Positions 45,167-53,141 of a stretch of DNA of 64,000 bases are shown here, piece by piece. The position numbers and the translations under genes were made by a program. Position 1 is the first letter of the stretch; each line of letters starts with the position of its first letter. The stretch is taken from positions 1,240,001 to 1,304,000 of the forward strand of contig NZ_JBETXJ010000002.1 of NCBI RefSeq assembly GCF_040427915.1, read 5' to 3'. The notes under the pieces were generated by a model. It did not search any database. It was not told the origin of the DNA and worked only from the letters and a program-made list of their open reading frames with translations. The DNA comes from Gardnerella vaginalis. Its GTDB lineage: Bacteria > Actinomycetota > Actinomycetes > Actinomycetales > Bifidobacteriaceae.

Positions 45167-45306
45167 ATATTTTTCACTCAAGAATCAAGCTATTAAGCCA
45201 ATCTCAAACTTTTTAACGATAGCTTTTTCTATCGTTAAAAGATGCACCCACTATCCATAGTGTGCACTCAAAAAAGTGTAGCTATACTACCCGTTCTCTC
45301 AATCCA
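45167..45306 (+). repeat. R-type repeat, copy R3
   Basis: AAGAATCAAGCTATTAAGCC, hairpin TTTTTAACGATAG / CTATCGTTAAAA, GATGCACCCACTATCCATAG, ACTCAAAAAAGTGTAG and TTCTCTCAATCCA; homology ends at 45306. Confidence 0.88.
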
Positions 45307-45726
45307 TACAGAATCGGTGGCGCTCCTTTGCAAATCGCACTTAAATAATATATCGTTTTGATGACACCTGCTTGCGTACAGTCTAGGTCCTGAATTTAAA
45401 AAGTTGCTTGTTGAATATTATGAGGGTGAAGATTTGCAGGTGATTGCTTCGTTTATGATGGATATTGTTGGAAGCATTAAACGAGCACTGATTGGCTATT
45501 TTGTTTGCTGCGTGCATTTTCTGCATAAGAAGATAAGTTAACCAATTTGAGCGTAATTTTAAAGTTGAACTTGAAATTTACGCCCATTATTAGAACACTG
45601 CGGCTTCAATCTCAAAGGTGAATTTTTAATTTGTTTCGTTTATAATAGAAACAACTATAAAAAACAATAAATTTATCGACTATAATCGAAATTGTAAGCA
45701 AAGCTGTAATCGAAAGGTGTGAGGAT
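45307..45726 (+). other. Gene remnants and promoter region before the AAA gene
   Basis: About 45388-45540 reads LGPEFKKLLVEYYEGEDLQV then IASFMMDIVGSIKRALIGYF in one frame with no start, a remnant I cannot name. A long imperfect hairpin from GCGTAA to TTACGC (45550-45582) may terminate it. At 45635-45715 there is TATAAT (45640 region) and repeated TAATCGAAA words, a likely promoter area for the gene at 45727. Confidence 0.4.
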
Positions 45727-46935
45727 ATGTCATATATATTACGTAAAAAATATCTTAATAAGATCAAACCTTTTATTGACAAGCCTATTGTGAAGGTGAT
45801 TACAGGTATGAGACGAGTGGGAAAGTCCACTTTGTTAAAAATGATTCAATCTGAATTGCTTGTAGACGTTCCTCAAAGTCGTATTATTTATATCAATTTA
45901 GAATCAGCTCAATACTTATCTGTGAAAAATGATTTTGATCTGCAGAAATTAATTACAGAACGTAGTCAACAAATAGAAGGTAAAATATATTTTTTCTTTG
46001 ATGAAATTCAATTAGTTTCTCACTGGGAACGTGTTATAAATGCGCTTAGAGTTGATTATGATTGCGATATTTATTTGACTGGTTCTAACTCAAAATTATT
46101 GTCCGGAGAGCTTGCCACCTTGCTTGCAGGGCGTTACGTAAGTTTTGAGGTGCTTCCTTTTACTTTTAGCGAATTCGTGAATTTGTATCAAAGTTTGAAT
46201 TTAAGCATACAGGAATTATTTCAGCTATATATCAAAATTGGTGGTATGCCTCCTCTTCATTATTTTAATGGGGAAGAGGAGCCGAGTTTTAGATATTTAA
46301 ACGACATTTATAATACCGTTGTTGTTAAGGATATACTTGAATACAATTCGATCCGAGATGTTGACGTATTTAATCGCATTTTACTTTTTTGTTTAGATAA
46401 TATTGGACAAAGTTTTTCAGCTAACAGTTTACGAAAATATTTTGTTAGCGAAAATCGTAAAGTTTCAGTCGATACCATTTTGAATTACTTGAATTTTTGC
46501 CAAGCGGCGTATCTTCTAAAAAAAGTTCCACGCTATGACAGTGTTGGGAAAAAGTTACTGACGGTTGAGGAAAAATATTATGTAACAGATCATGGTTTTA
46601 GGCAAGCAGTAGGTTTCTCAAACGTTGCGTCAATTGAACGTATTCTAGAAAATATTGTCTATATTGAGCTTTTGTCTCGTGGTTTTCAGGTTCAAGTTGG
46701 TCGTATTAATAATCAAGAAATCGATTTCATTGCTACTAGACAAGGTGAAACTGAGTATTATCAAGTCTCTTATTTGATGGCTAGCGAAGAGACTCGTAGC
46801 CGGGAATTTGGTGTTTATCGATTGGTTAAGGATAATTATCCTAAATATGTTTTGTCGATGGATACAATGAATTTTTCGCAAGAAGGGATTATACACAAAT
46901 ATTTACCAGATTTTCTACTAGAAGAGAATGCGTAA
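45727..46935 (+). CDS. AAA_14/DUF4143 ATP-binding protein
   Basis: A 402-residue protein with an N-terminal P-loop ATPase (Walker A GMRRVGKST, 27-35; Walker B YFFFDEIQ near residue 88; sensor TGSNSKLL) and a C-terminal DUF4143 restriction-endonuclease-like domain (VYIELLSRGFQVQVGRINNQ, EIDFIATRQG). Such two-domain proteins are frequent in bifidobacteria and often vary between strains; a role in defence or toxin-like activity has been suggested but not shown. GGTGTGAGG precedes the ATG. It appears intact. Confidence 0.88.
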   Translation: MSYILRKKYLNKIKPFIDKPIVKVITGMRRVGKSTLLKMIQSELLVDVPQSRIIYINLESAQYLSVKNDFDLQKLITERSQQIEGKIYFFFDEIQLVSHWERVINALRVDYDCDIYLTGSNSKLLSGELATLLAGRYVSFEVLPFTFSEFVNLYQSLNLSIQELFQLYIKIGGMPPLHYFNGEEEPSFRYLNDIYNTVVVKDILEYNSIRDVDVFNRILLFCLDNIGQSFSANSLRKYFVSENRKVSVDTILNYLNFCQAAYLLKKVPRYDSVGKKLLTVEEKYYVTDHGFRQAVGFSNVASIERILENIVYIELLSRGFQVQVGRINNQEIDFIATRQGETEYYQVSYLMASEETRSREFGVYRLVKDNYPKYVLSMDTMNFSQEGIIHKYLPDFLLEENA

Positions 46936-47308
46936 TCTGCTTGATTTTGCTCTTATGTAGATTATGTTTCGCGATGGCTATTATTAAAAGGTTTAATTTG
47001 AAAGCGTAAGTGCGATGTTTCATAGTTTTCCTTGCGAATTGGCGGGATATTAGTACTACGATTGGCGAGTTTTCATTCCGACGATTGGCGAAATTCTGTT
47101 CCGATGTTTGGCGGCATCAGTGAAGATGATTGGAAAGGGCGGTGAAAAAATGAAAGAAAACGAATTGGCGGTCGGTTGCGCTCATTTGTCGGCAGAAATT
47201 GCGCTTTTAACGGCAATTGCCAACTGAACTTGCTACTACGCAACTGCTGTTTTAGCTATAATTTCACCATGATCATGATGAATTCTAGTTTGAAATGGAG
47301 ATGTTTTT
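46936..47308 (+). other. Gene-free spacer with an L-type remnant and GATTGGCG repeats
   Basis: 46951-47000 resembles the L repeat (TTATGTAGATT, GATGGCTATTATTAAAAGG and TTTAATTTG). From 47059, CGATTGGCGAGTTTTCATTC, CGATTGGCGAAATTCTGTTC and CGATGTTTGGCGGCATC form a short tandem series. A 25-codon ORF (47151-47228) follows, of doubtful reality. 47102-47144 is repeated at 48321-48363. Confidence 0.5.
47102..47144 (+). repeat. 43-bp direct repeat, left copy
   Basis: CGATGTTTGGCGGCATCAGT continuing to GATGATTGGAAAGGGCGGTG; the right copy at 48321-48363 differs at 4 of 43 positions. The two flank the XRE-membrane gene. Confidence 0.8.
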
Positions 47309-48295
47309 ATGATTTTAGCAGATAAAATATTGGAACTGCGTAAACAAAACGGTTGGTCGCAGGAAGAATTGGCGGACAAATTGGGCGTCAGTCGCCAAGC
47401 TGTTTCCAAATGGGAAGGCGCACAAAGTATCCCGGATATGGAACGGATAATTGCATTGAGCCGTTTGTTTGGTGTTAGTGCAGATCTTCTGGTAAAAGAT
47501 GAAATTGATGTTATGGGGAAGAACGTCAACGCAGATGAAAATGCCTGCCAGGAAGATGCTGGCGTTCGCATGCGGGTAATTGAACTGGAAGAAGCCTCCG
47601 CTTATATTGCTCATAGAATATCATTTGCCGCTTATGTTGCTCTAGGTGTTCTTCTTTGTATTCTGGCGGCAATCCCGTTGGTCGGCAGTGATCTTTTGCT
47701 TTCTCACACAGTAAATGCGCAAGTCGGTAAAACTATGGGCTTAGTATTTAGTGTTGCGATTATTACTGTAGCTGTAGCTATTTTTATTATTCAGAGTTTC
47801 CACGGAAAGCGTTATCAATATTTGGAAAAAGAGGACTTTGAAACAGCTTACGGTGTTGACAGTGTGCTCAAAGAACGCTTGGAACGGTTCATGCCGTCGT
47901 ATGTGCTGCGGACGGTCAGTGGTGTCGTTTTATGTATGGTTGCTTTTATTTTTCTTATAATTTCGGATATAGCGCCGAAATTTTATCAACTTTCATCCGG
48001 CTTTTTTGTAGTTGTCGCTATTGCTCTGGTGGCAGCAGCTGTTTATTTATTCGTACAGGCGAATATTGTCCGCTCGTCCTATTACCGTTTGCTGCAACCA
48101 AAGAAAAAAACTGTCTATCCTACAAAGATTAGGTTATTCCTCCAAGCTTACTGGCTTATAGTTGTCTGCATTTATTTAGCCTACAGTTTCATTACGTCCG
48201 ATTGGGGAAAAAGTTGGATTGTTTGGCCGTTGGCCGCATTGACTTACGGAGTAATAGAAGTGGTGCTCAAAGCGTGGAGGCTCGGAAAGAAATAA
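47309..48295 (+). CDS. XRE regulator fused to a membrane domain
   Basis: A 328-residue protein. Residues 1-65 are an XRE helix-turn-helix (NGWSQEELADKLGVSRQAVS, WEGAQSIPDMERIIALSRLF). After a linker, residues about 105-325 contain five or six hydrophobic helices (LGVLLCILAAIPLVG, GLVFSVAIITVAVAIFII, and others). This architecture is common in Firmicutes as a membrane-tethered or stress-linked regulator without an assigned signal. ATGGAGATG precedes the start. GC content is visibly higher than in the neighbouring island genes, and it is flanked by a 43-bp direct repeat, so it may have arrived as a unit. Confidence 0.82.
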   Translation: MILADKILELRKQNGWSQEELADKLGVSRQAVSKWEGAQSIPDMERIIALSRLFGVSADLLVKDEIDVMGKNVNADENACQEDAGVRMRVIELEEASAYIAHRISFAAYVALGVLLCILAAIPLVGSDLLLSHTVNAQVGKTMGLVFSVAIITVAVAIFIIQSFHGKRYQYLEKEDFETAYGVDSVLKERLERFMPSYVLRTVSGVVLCMVAFIFLIISDIAPKFYQLSSGFFVVVAIALVAAAVYLFVQANIVRSSYYRLLQPKKKTVYPTKIRLFLQAYWLIVVCIYLAYSFITSDWGKSWIVWPLAALTYGVIEVVLKAWRLGKK

Positions 48296-48320
48296 GTGAC
48301 TTTCAGCGTCGATTTTGTGG

Positions 48321-48363
48321 CGATGTTTGGCGACGTCAGTGAGGATGATTGGAAAGCGCGGTG
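48321..48363 (+). repeat. 43-bp direct repeat, right copy
   Basis: CGATGTTTGGCGACGTCAGT continuing to GATGATTGGAAAGCGCGGTG. See 47102-47144. The rest of 48364-48647 has no gene; AGACCAA (48586 region) with TTGGTCT (48610 region) is a possible stem. Confidence 0.8.
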
Positions 48364-48647
48364 CGTAAAATACATGTCATCAAATCATAAAGGGCAAGAT
48401 ATTTAGTGTGCTGTGATAGTTTGCGTTTTCGTTCTGACATTTGTTTGTGTTCATAAAGGTGAGTGTAAGACTAAATAATCTTGTTAGAAAGAAAAAATTT
48501 GTGCTAGTTTGAAAGATTTAATAAAATACTCTCATTGGTGTAGCATACGTAAATAACAGTATCCGACGCGCCTCTTAACAATGCAGACCAAGTCGGGTCT
48601 TTTGATTTTTGGTCTATAACCCGATATTTAACAAGGGAGTTGTTCAA

Positions 48648-49250
48648 GTGGTGAATAGTAGGAAGTTTGTAGCAAAAACGAAAGATGTTAGCTTAACGGT
48701 TAGAAGGGCTGATTCTTTTAGTATTAGTTATGTTAATTGTGAAAAAGATATATTTCATATTGAAGAAAATCAAGACGGTATAAAACTTGTTCAAACAGAG
48801 AAAGTGTCGGCTTTTTACTGGTTGCGTTGGCTTGCTAAAGGCAGTCCTGAGGTCATTGTTTCGTTGCCAGAGAGTGTTGATTTTTGTGAGATTGAAGCTG
48901 AGTCGAATCAAGTATTAGTAACGGATATTAAAGCTGACAAGATTTATGCCGAGGTTCATAATGGCAGGGTGGAAGCAAGGAATGTTCAGGCGAATGATGT
49001 TTTTCTAAAGTGTCTTAATGGTTCTGCTGTGGCGAATAATGTTAAGGTTGTTGCTTCTTGCATGGTGGATACGTTAAATGGTACGAGTGTTTTAGAAGGA
49101 GAAATTACCAAGGGTGCATGTCTTGAAGTAGTTTGTGAGAATGGTATTAGCGAGGTTTCTGATAAGAATAAAGCTAATATTGGGCGCAAAACAGATGGAT
49201 GTGCTCACTACGTTGTGCATTGTTTGAATGGGAAAGCTGTAGTGAAGTAA
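48648..49250 (+). CDS. DUF4097-like beta-helical protein, copy 3 (diverged)
   Basis: A 200-residue paralogue of the protein at 35814, aligning over its whole length without gaps of note (FVAKTKDVSLTVRRADSFSI, YWLRWLAKGSPEVIVSLPES, VHNGRVEARNVQANDVFLKC). NG turns recur in the same register. I choose GTG 48648 because AAGGGAG (48633-48639) is 8 bases upstream; the open frame extends further up to TTG 48609 without a site. It is unlike copy 2 in being complete and unlike copy 1 in having no repeat leader. Confidence 0.75.
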   Translation: MVNSRKFVAKTKDVSLTVRRADSFSISYVNCEKDIFHIEENQDGIKLVQTEKVSAFYWLRWLAKGSPEVIVSLPESVDFCEIEAESNQVLVTDIKADKIYAEVHNGRVEARNVQANDVFLKCLNGSAVANNVKVVASCMVDTLNGTSVLEGEITKGACLEVVCENGISEVSDKNKANIGRKTDGCAHYVVHCLNGKAVVK

Positions 49251-49340
49251 TACTGTTGTGGTGTTTTATGTCCGCTACTTTGACTAGTCGCACGAAATAG
49301 AGTTTGTCATATTCTAAAAATGCTTCGGAATGTTGGAGTA

Positions 49341-49445
49341 TTAGGCTTGGTGGTTTTTAATCCAAGTGTAAAGGTCATTTTCATTTGCTTTGCCTGATGC
49401 AACTTTGAGAATAATATCGATCAGTTCTTCATTTGGCAAGTTTCT
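49341..49445 (-). CDS. Possible small ORF downstream of the antitoxin
   Basis: On the minus strand ATG 49445 opens a 34-codon frame (RNLPNEELIDIILKVASGKA to YTWIKNHQA) overlapping the antitoxin end by 17 bases. It has no recognised family and is too short for a Fic/Doc or RelE toxin. It may be the remnant of a toxin or a C-terminal extension lost to a frameshift. Confidence 0.3.
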   Translation of the reverse strand, partial: RNLPNEELIDIILKVASGKANENDLYTWIKNHQA

Positions 49446-49671
49446 CATAGACTTTTGTATTCTTTTTGATGAACATATCCGATAAAGCCATGACCTCATC
49501 ATCAGCTGGAGTAGAAACCTCATCGGTTTTTGGGAATTCTAAAATCACATAGCGCGGAGAGTTGTTTTTTAGTATTACAGCTGAGCCGTATTTATCGACA
49601 AGACGAGCAACCTTTGAGAAGTTTTGATTGGCTTCATAAATTGAAATCAGCGTATCTGTATTTACATTCAT
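49429..49671 (-). CDS. Phd/YefM-family antitoxin
   Basis: An 80-residue antitoxin. ISIYEANQNFSKVARLVDKY and GSAVILKNNSPRYVILEF form the Phd/YefM DNA-binding fold, and the remainder is the usual toxin-binding tail. AAAGGAGG precedes the minus-strand ATG. Normally a Fic/Doc or RelE-type toxin gene follows directly; here only about 100 bases with a short ORF follow, so the antitoxin seems to be an orphan. It may still repress its own promoter or counteract a toxin elsewhere. Confidence 0.82.
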   Translation of the reverse strand: MNVNTDTLISIYEANQNFSKVARLVDKYGSAVILKNNSPRYVILEFPKTDEVSTPADDEVMALSDMFIKKNTKVYEKLAK

Positions 49672-49881
49672 AACGATAGCCTCCTTTTAAGGAGTTTGTA
49701 CCCTATATTTTAGGATGAATCATTCCTAAGTATTTCAAATCTACGTCATAACTATTAACTCAGAAAAGATGTGACAGGTGTCAATCGGAACTCATGGTTT
49801 GCCGATTGAGGCTGTATAAATACAACAGTCTTAGGTTGAGCATTAGACGGCAACGTAGCAAAAAATACTTGACTAAAATAC

Positions 49882-49912
49882 TTGACTATGACGTTGCGTA
49901 ATACTTTATTCT
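49882..49912 (+). promoter_or_regulatory. MerR-type promoter of the regulator at 49937
   Basis: TTGACT (49882-49887) and TATTCT (49907-49912) are separated by 19 bases, the long spacer of MerR-controlled promoters. A dyad T-n-ACG-TTG-CGT-n-A lies in the spacer (ATGACGTTGCGTAAT). It is 24 bases before the GTG start, so autoregulation is likely. Confidence 0.6.
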
Positions 49913-49936
49913 AGTGATAAGGAAGGAGGTGAGATA

Positions 49937-50662
49937 GTGAAAACAGTGAATGAAGTCAGCAAGATAGCAGGAATTAGTATTCGTACTCTTCAGTATTACG
50001 ACAAAATAGGTTTGTTAAAACCGTCTGCTTATTCGGAGTCAGGATATAGGTTGTATGGTGATGAGGATCTAAAGGTACTACAATCCATTTTGCTGTTTAA
50101 AGCTTTGGAATTTCCGCTCAAAGAAATTAAAGAAATAATAACCAGTGAGCATTTCGACAAAGATTTAGCACTGGAACAACAAATCAAATTATTAATTCTG
50201 AAAAAAGAGCATTTGGAAAATTTAATTCTTTTTGCAAAGGGATTAAAAGAATTAGGAGGTAACTATATGAACTTTACAGCATTTGACACAAGCAAAATTG
50301 ATGAGTATGCCAAACAGGCAAAAGAGTATTGGGGAGATACACCGGAATTCAAGGAATTTGAAGCTAAAGAAAAAAGGAGAAACAGCGAGGAAACAAAAAT
50401 GCTCCATAAACAACTCATGCTGATTTTTGCAGAATTTGGCAAGGTAAAATCACAACCCAGCGATTCAGTTGAAGTTCAGGCTTTGGTAAAGAAACTGCAG
50501 GACTTTATTACAGCTAATTTCTATAAGTGCTCGAATGAGATTTTATCTGGACTTGGCAAGATGTATGCTTCTGGTGGTGATTTTACGAAAAATATAGATG
50601 CGTTTGCAGGCGAAGGGACATCAGTATTTGTCAACAAGGCAATCGAATATTATTGCAAGTAA
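49937..50662 (+). CDS. MerR-family regulator with TipAS-type domain
   Basis: A 241-residue regulator. Residues 1-70 are a MerR winged helix-turn-helix (SIRTLQYYDKIGLLKPSAYS, GYRLYGDEDLKVLQSILLF), residues about 75-110 the coiled-coil dimer helix, and about 130-240 a TipAS-like antibiotic-recognition domain (AKEYWGDTPEFKEFEAKEKR). Family members sense multidrug ligands and activate their own promoters. The start is GTG with GGAGG about 8 bases upstream. No transporter target gene lies beside it. Confidence 0.88.
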   Translation: MKTVNEVSKIAGISIRTLQYYDKIGLLKPSAYSESGYRLYGDEDLKVLQSILLFKALEFPLKEIKEIITSEHFDKDLALEQQIKLLILKKEHLENLILFAKGLKELGGNYMNFTAFDTSKIDEYAKQAKEYWGDTPEFKEFEAKEKRRNSEETKMLHKQLMLIFAEFGKVKSQPSDSVEVQALVKKLQDFITANFYKCSNEILSGLGKMYASGGDFTKNIDAFAGEGTSVFVNKAIEYYCK

Positions 50663-50713
50663 GTTTTATAATCGAGTTATTGATTAAAAACACTTAATTA
50701 ATTAATGTAGTGC

Positions 50714-50748
50714 TCCCAAAAGTTGGACCAAAAATCTAACTTTTGGGA
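50714..50748. repeat. Imperfect 14-bp inverted repeat after the MerR gene
   Basis: TCCCAAAAGTTGGA (50714-50727) pairs with TCTAACTTTTGGGA (50735-50748). Without a T-run it is a poor terminator; the GTAGTGCTCCCAAAAGTTGG context resembles IS3-type element ends, and an IS scar is possible. Confidence 0.5.
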
Positions 50749-50809
50749 TCATTGCAAAAAGGTGCTTTAATTTTCTACCAGAATAAAAAATTGTTTTGTA
50801 GAAAATAGA

Positions 50810-50915
50810 TTCTCAAACTTTTTAACGATAGCTTTTTCTATCGTTAAAAGGTGCACCCAGTATCCATAGTGTGCACTCAAAAAAGTGTATAAATACTACG
50901 AGTTCTCTCAATTCA
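50810..50915 (+). repeat. R-type repeat, copy R4
   Basis: TCTCAAACTTTTTAACGATA, CTATCGTTAAAAGGTGCACC, CAGTATCCATAGTGTGCACT, AAAAAAGTGTA and TTCTCTCAATTCA. The terminal box has one change (ATTCA for ATCCA). It lacks the AATCAAGCTATTAAGCC opening. It is the last repeat before the core genome resumes. Confidence 0.85.
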
Positions 50916-50921
50916 GATTGA

Positions 50922-51750
50922 AGTACTGTTTTTAGTAGTCTTTAGTGTTAATTTATCATCGCATTTATTACCATTTTTGCTTAATTCTCAATCATTAAGA
51001 GTTAATGATACCCAGTTGCATATTGCAGTTAGAGAAGCTCTTGCAAACACGTTGATTCATGCTGATTATTATATGCGAGGAAACGCGGTTATTACATATA
51101 ATGATGCTGTGAGTACTGATGTTGATGGTTCTTCACAATCTTCTATAGAAACAAATAGCGCAAATGATGGTTTTAAGCTTTCTTTTGCAAACCCTGGGTG
51201 TTTACGTATGCCTATAGAAGTGGCTTTGACTGGAGGTTTTTCTGATTCTCGAAATCCCGCACTGCTTAAAATGTTTGCACTGATTTCTGTTGTTGAACGT
51301 GCAGGAAGCGGATTTGATGCTATGCGAGCTGGATGTGATTGGGCTGGAATACCTCATCCAAGGTTAAGTGAGTCCTTTAATCCTGACCGCACCACTCTTG
51401 AATTTTTTGTAAACGATAAGAATAACTTTGTATCTGTTTCTGCAAAAAACAAAACTGAACTTAATGCTAATTTATTGAATTTAGTGAACGGTACTTATAA
51501 TTCAGAACTTACTACAAATTCACTTTCGCAAGATTCTAATAACTCGCACAAACGTATGAGCGTTGACGATTGCTATAAAAAGATTATTGAAGCAGTAAAT
51601 AATCATGGAACAATAAAGCGTGAGCAAGTGCAAAATATTCTTAACGTGGGTAGCACCAAAGCTAAGCAATTGTTATCTTATTTAGTTAGTAGGGGAGATA
51701 TTTCAGTTTGTGGAAAAGGTTGGTCTACTACTTACGTTTTTAACCGCTAG
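50922..51750 (+). pseudogene. AlbA/Schlafen-type ATP-binding transcriptional regulator, C-terminal fragment
   Basis: Open from just after R4 without a proper start (TTG 50977 possible), it reads LHIAVREALANTLIHADYYM and GFKLSFANPGCLRMPIE, the GHKL-like C-terminal part of AlbA_2-containing RNA-binding/helicase-like proteins. A winged-helix tail follows (IKREQVQNILNVGSTKAKQL). The N-terminal AlbA_2 domain is absent. Truncation exactly at the end of R4 suggests that the R-ended element inserted here. Terminators with tal follow. Confidence 0.78.
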
Positions 51751-51755
51751 TTAAA

Positions 51756-51803
51756 CAAAAACCGCACATGTGTGAATTAATCCACGAACATGTGCGGTTT
51801 TTG
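51756..51803. terminator. Bidirectional terminator between the island and tal
   Basis: AAAAACCGCACATG pairs with CATGTGCGGTTTTT (51789-51802); A- and T-runs on both sides serve both converging genes. Confidence 0.9.
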
Positions 51804-51826
51804 TTATTTATTACTGATTAATCAAA

Positions 51827-52930
51827 TCAGGCGTTTACGCGATCGATACCAGACTGTACGTCAGCAATCACGGAATCCCAAGACTTGATGAAGGCGGCAA
51901 CACCATCGGCCTCAAGCTTGTCGGTAACATCCTTGATGTTGATGCCAAGCTCAGCAAGCTTGTTCATAACAGCATGGCTCTCTTCGTAAGTACCCTTAAC
52001 GGAAGGAGCACCGTTGCCGTGATCAGCAAGAGCGTTCAAAGTCTTCTCTGGCATGGTGTTAACAACATGCTCAGCAACCAACTCGTCAACGTACTTGCAA
52101 TCAGAGTAAGCTGCGTTCTTGGTGCCAGTAGAAGCCCAAAGTGGACGCTGCTTCTTAGCACCCTTGGCCTCAAGTTCAGCCCAACGTGGATCAGCTGCGA
52201 ACTTCTTCTCGAAGAGTTCGTAAGCCAAGCGAGCGTTAGCAACAGCAGCCTTGCCTTCAAGAGCCTTAGCTTCTTCAGAACCATTAGCTTCGAGGAGCTT
52301 GTCAACAGCGGTATCAACGCGGGAGACGAAGAAGGAAGCTACGGAGCCGATGTGCTTCAAGTCGTGGCCGTTAGCTGCAGCCTGAGCGATACCTTCGATG
52401 AAGGCGTCGATAACCTGCTCGTAGCGCTCGAGGGAGAAGATCAAGGTTACGTTCACAGAAATACCCTTAGCAAGGGTAGCGGTGATAGCTGGAAGACCTT
52501 CCAAAGTTGCTGGAATCTTGATCATAACGTTTGGACGATCAACCTTTGCCCAAAGCTCTTCAGCCTGCTTCTCAGTGTTAGCAGTATCGTGAGCCAAACG
52601 TGGGTCAACTTCGATGGAAACGCGACCGTCAACGAAATCGGTCTTTTCAGCAATCTCGCGGAAGATATCAGTTGCGTTACGAACATCGGTGGTGGTCAAC
52701 TCGCGGATAGCGGTTTCAACGTCAACCTTGCCGAGTTCCTTAAGCTGTGCGTCGTATGGACCAACCTGGCTCAAAGCCTTCTGGAAGATAGATGGGTTGG
52801 TAGTAACACCAACAACATTCTTGTTAGCAATCAAATCCTGCAAAGAACCAGACTCAATGCGGGTACGGGACAAATCGTCCAACCAAATAGAAACGCCGGA
52901 ATCGCTAGTGCGCTGCGTTGCTTCAGTCAT
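51827..52930 (-). CDS. tal: Transaldolase
   Basis: A 367-residue transaldolase transferring dihydroxyacetone from sedoheptulose 7-phosphate to glyceraldehyde 3-phosphate. The Schiff-base lysine lies in VMIKIPATLEG (Lys138); GVTTNPSIFQ (41-50) and VDGRVSIEVDP (100-110) are also diagnostic. GGAGATAAC precedes the ATG. Codon use is strongly biased. With transketolase next to it, this rebuilds pentoses in the fructose-6-phosphate phosphoketolase (bifid) shunt. Confidence 0.96.
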   Translation of the reverse strand: MTEATQRTSDSGVSIWLDDLSRTRIESGSLQDLIANKNVVGVTTNPSIFQKALSQVGPYDAQLKELGKVDVETAIRELTTTDVRNATDIFREIAEKTDFVDGRVSIEVDPRLAHDTANTEKQAEELWAKVDRPNVMIKIPATLEGLPAITATLAKGISVNVTLIFSLERYEQVIDAFIEGIAQAAANGHDLKHIGSVASFFVSRVDTAVDKLLEANGSEEAKALEGKAAVANARLAYELFEKKFAADPRWAELEAKGAKKQRPLWASTGTKNAAYSDCKYVDELVAEHVVNTMPEKTLNALADHGNGAPSVKGTYEESHAVMNKLAELGINIKDVTDKLEADGVAAFIKSWDSVIADVQSGIDRVNA

Positions 52931-53141
52931 GTTATCTCCTTAACACTGTGCTCCACCAGTTGGAACACGTTGGTAGTGTTGGCGTTTTTACAGGAAACAG
53001 CGGTTGATGCTAAACCAGCTGTAGCTTAACATCAACACGCCTTTGCTGTTTCCAGTGAAGTTGCTAAATTAGCACTTCGAGTTTTGTGATGAATCAATTT
53101 TATTTTGATACATCAAGTTTTTATTTTGCTTAATTTCTATC

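Noticed and set aside
48693-49189. Two antisense frames opposite DUF4097-like copy 3
   Set aside because: The plus-strand gene is conserved with its paralogues; the antisense frames are not conserved in copies 1 and 2.
53065-53085. TTAGCACTTCGAG in the tal-tkt spacer as a CIRCE operator
   Set aside because: Only one half resembles CIRCE and the second half and the 9-base spacing are missing; the genes are not heat-shock genes.
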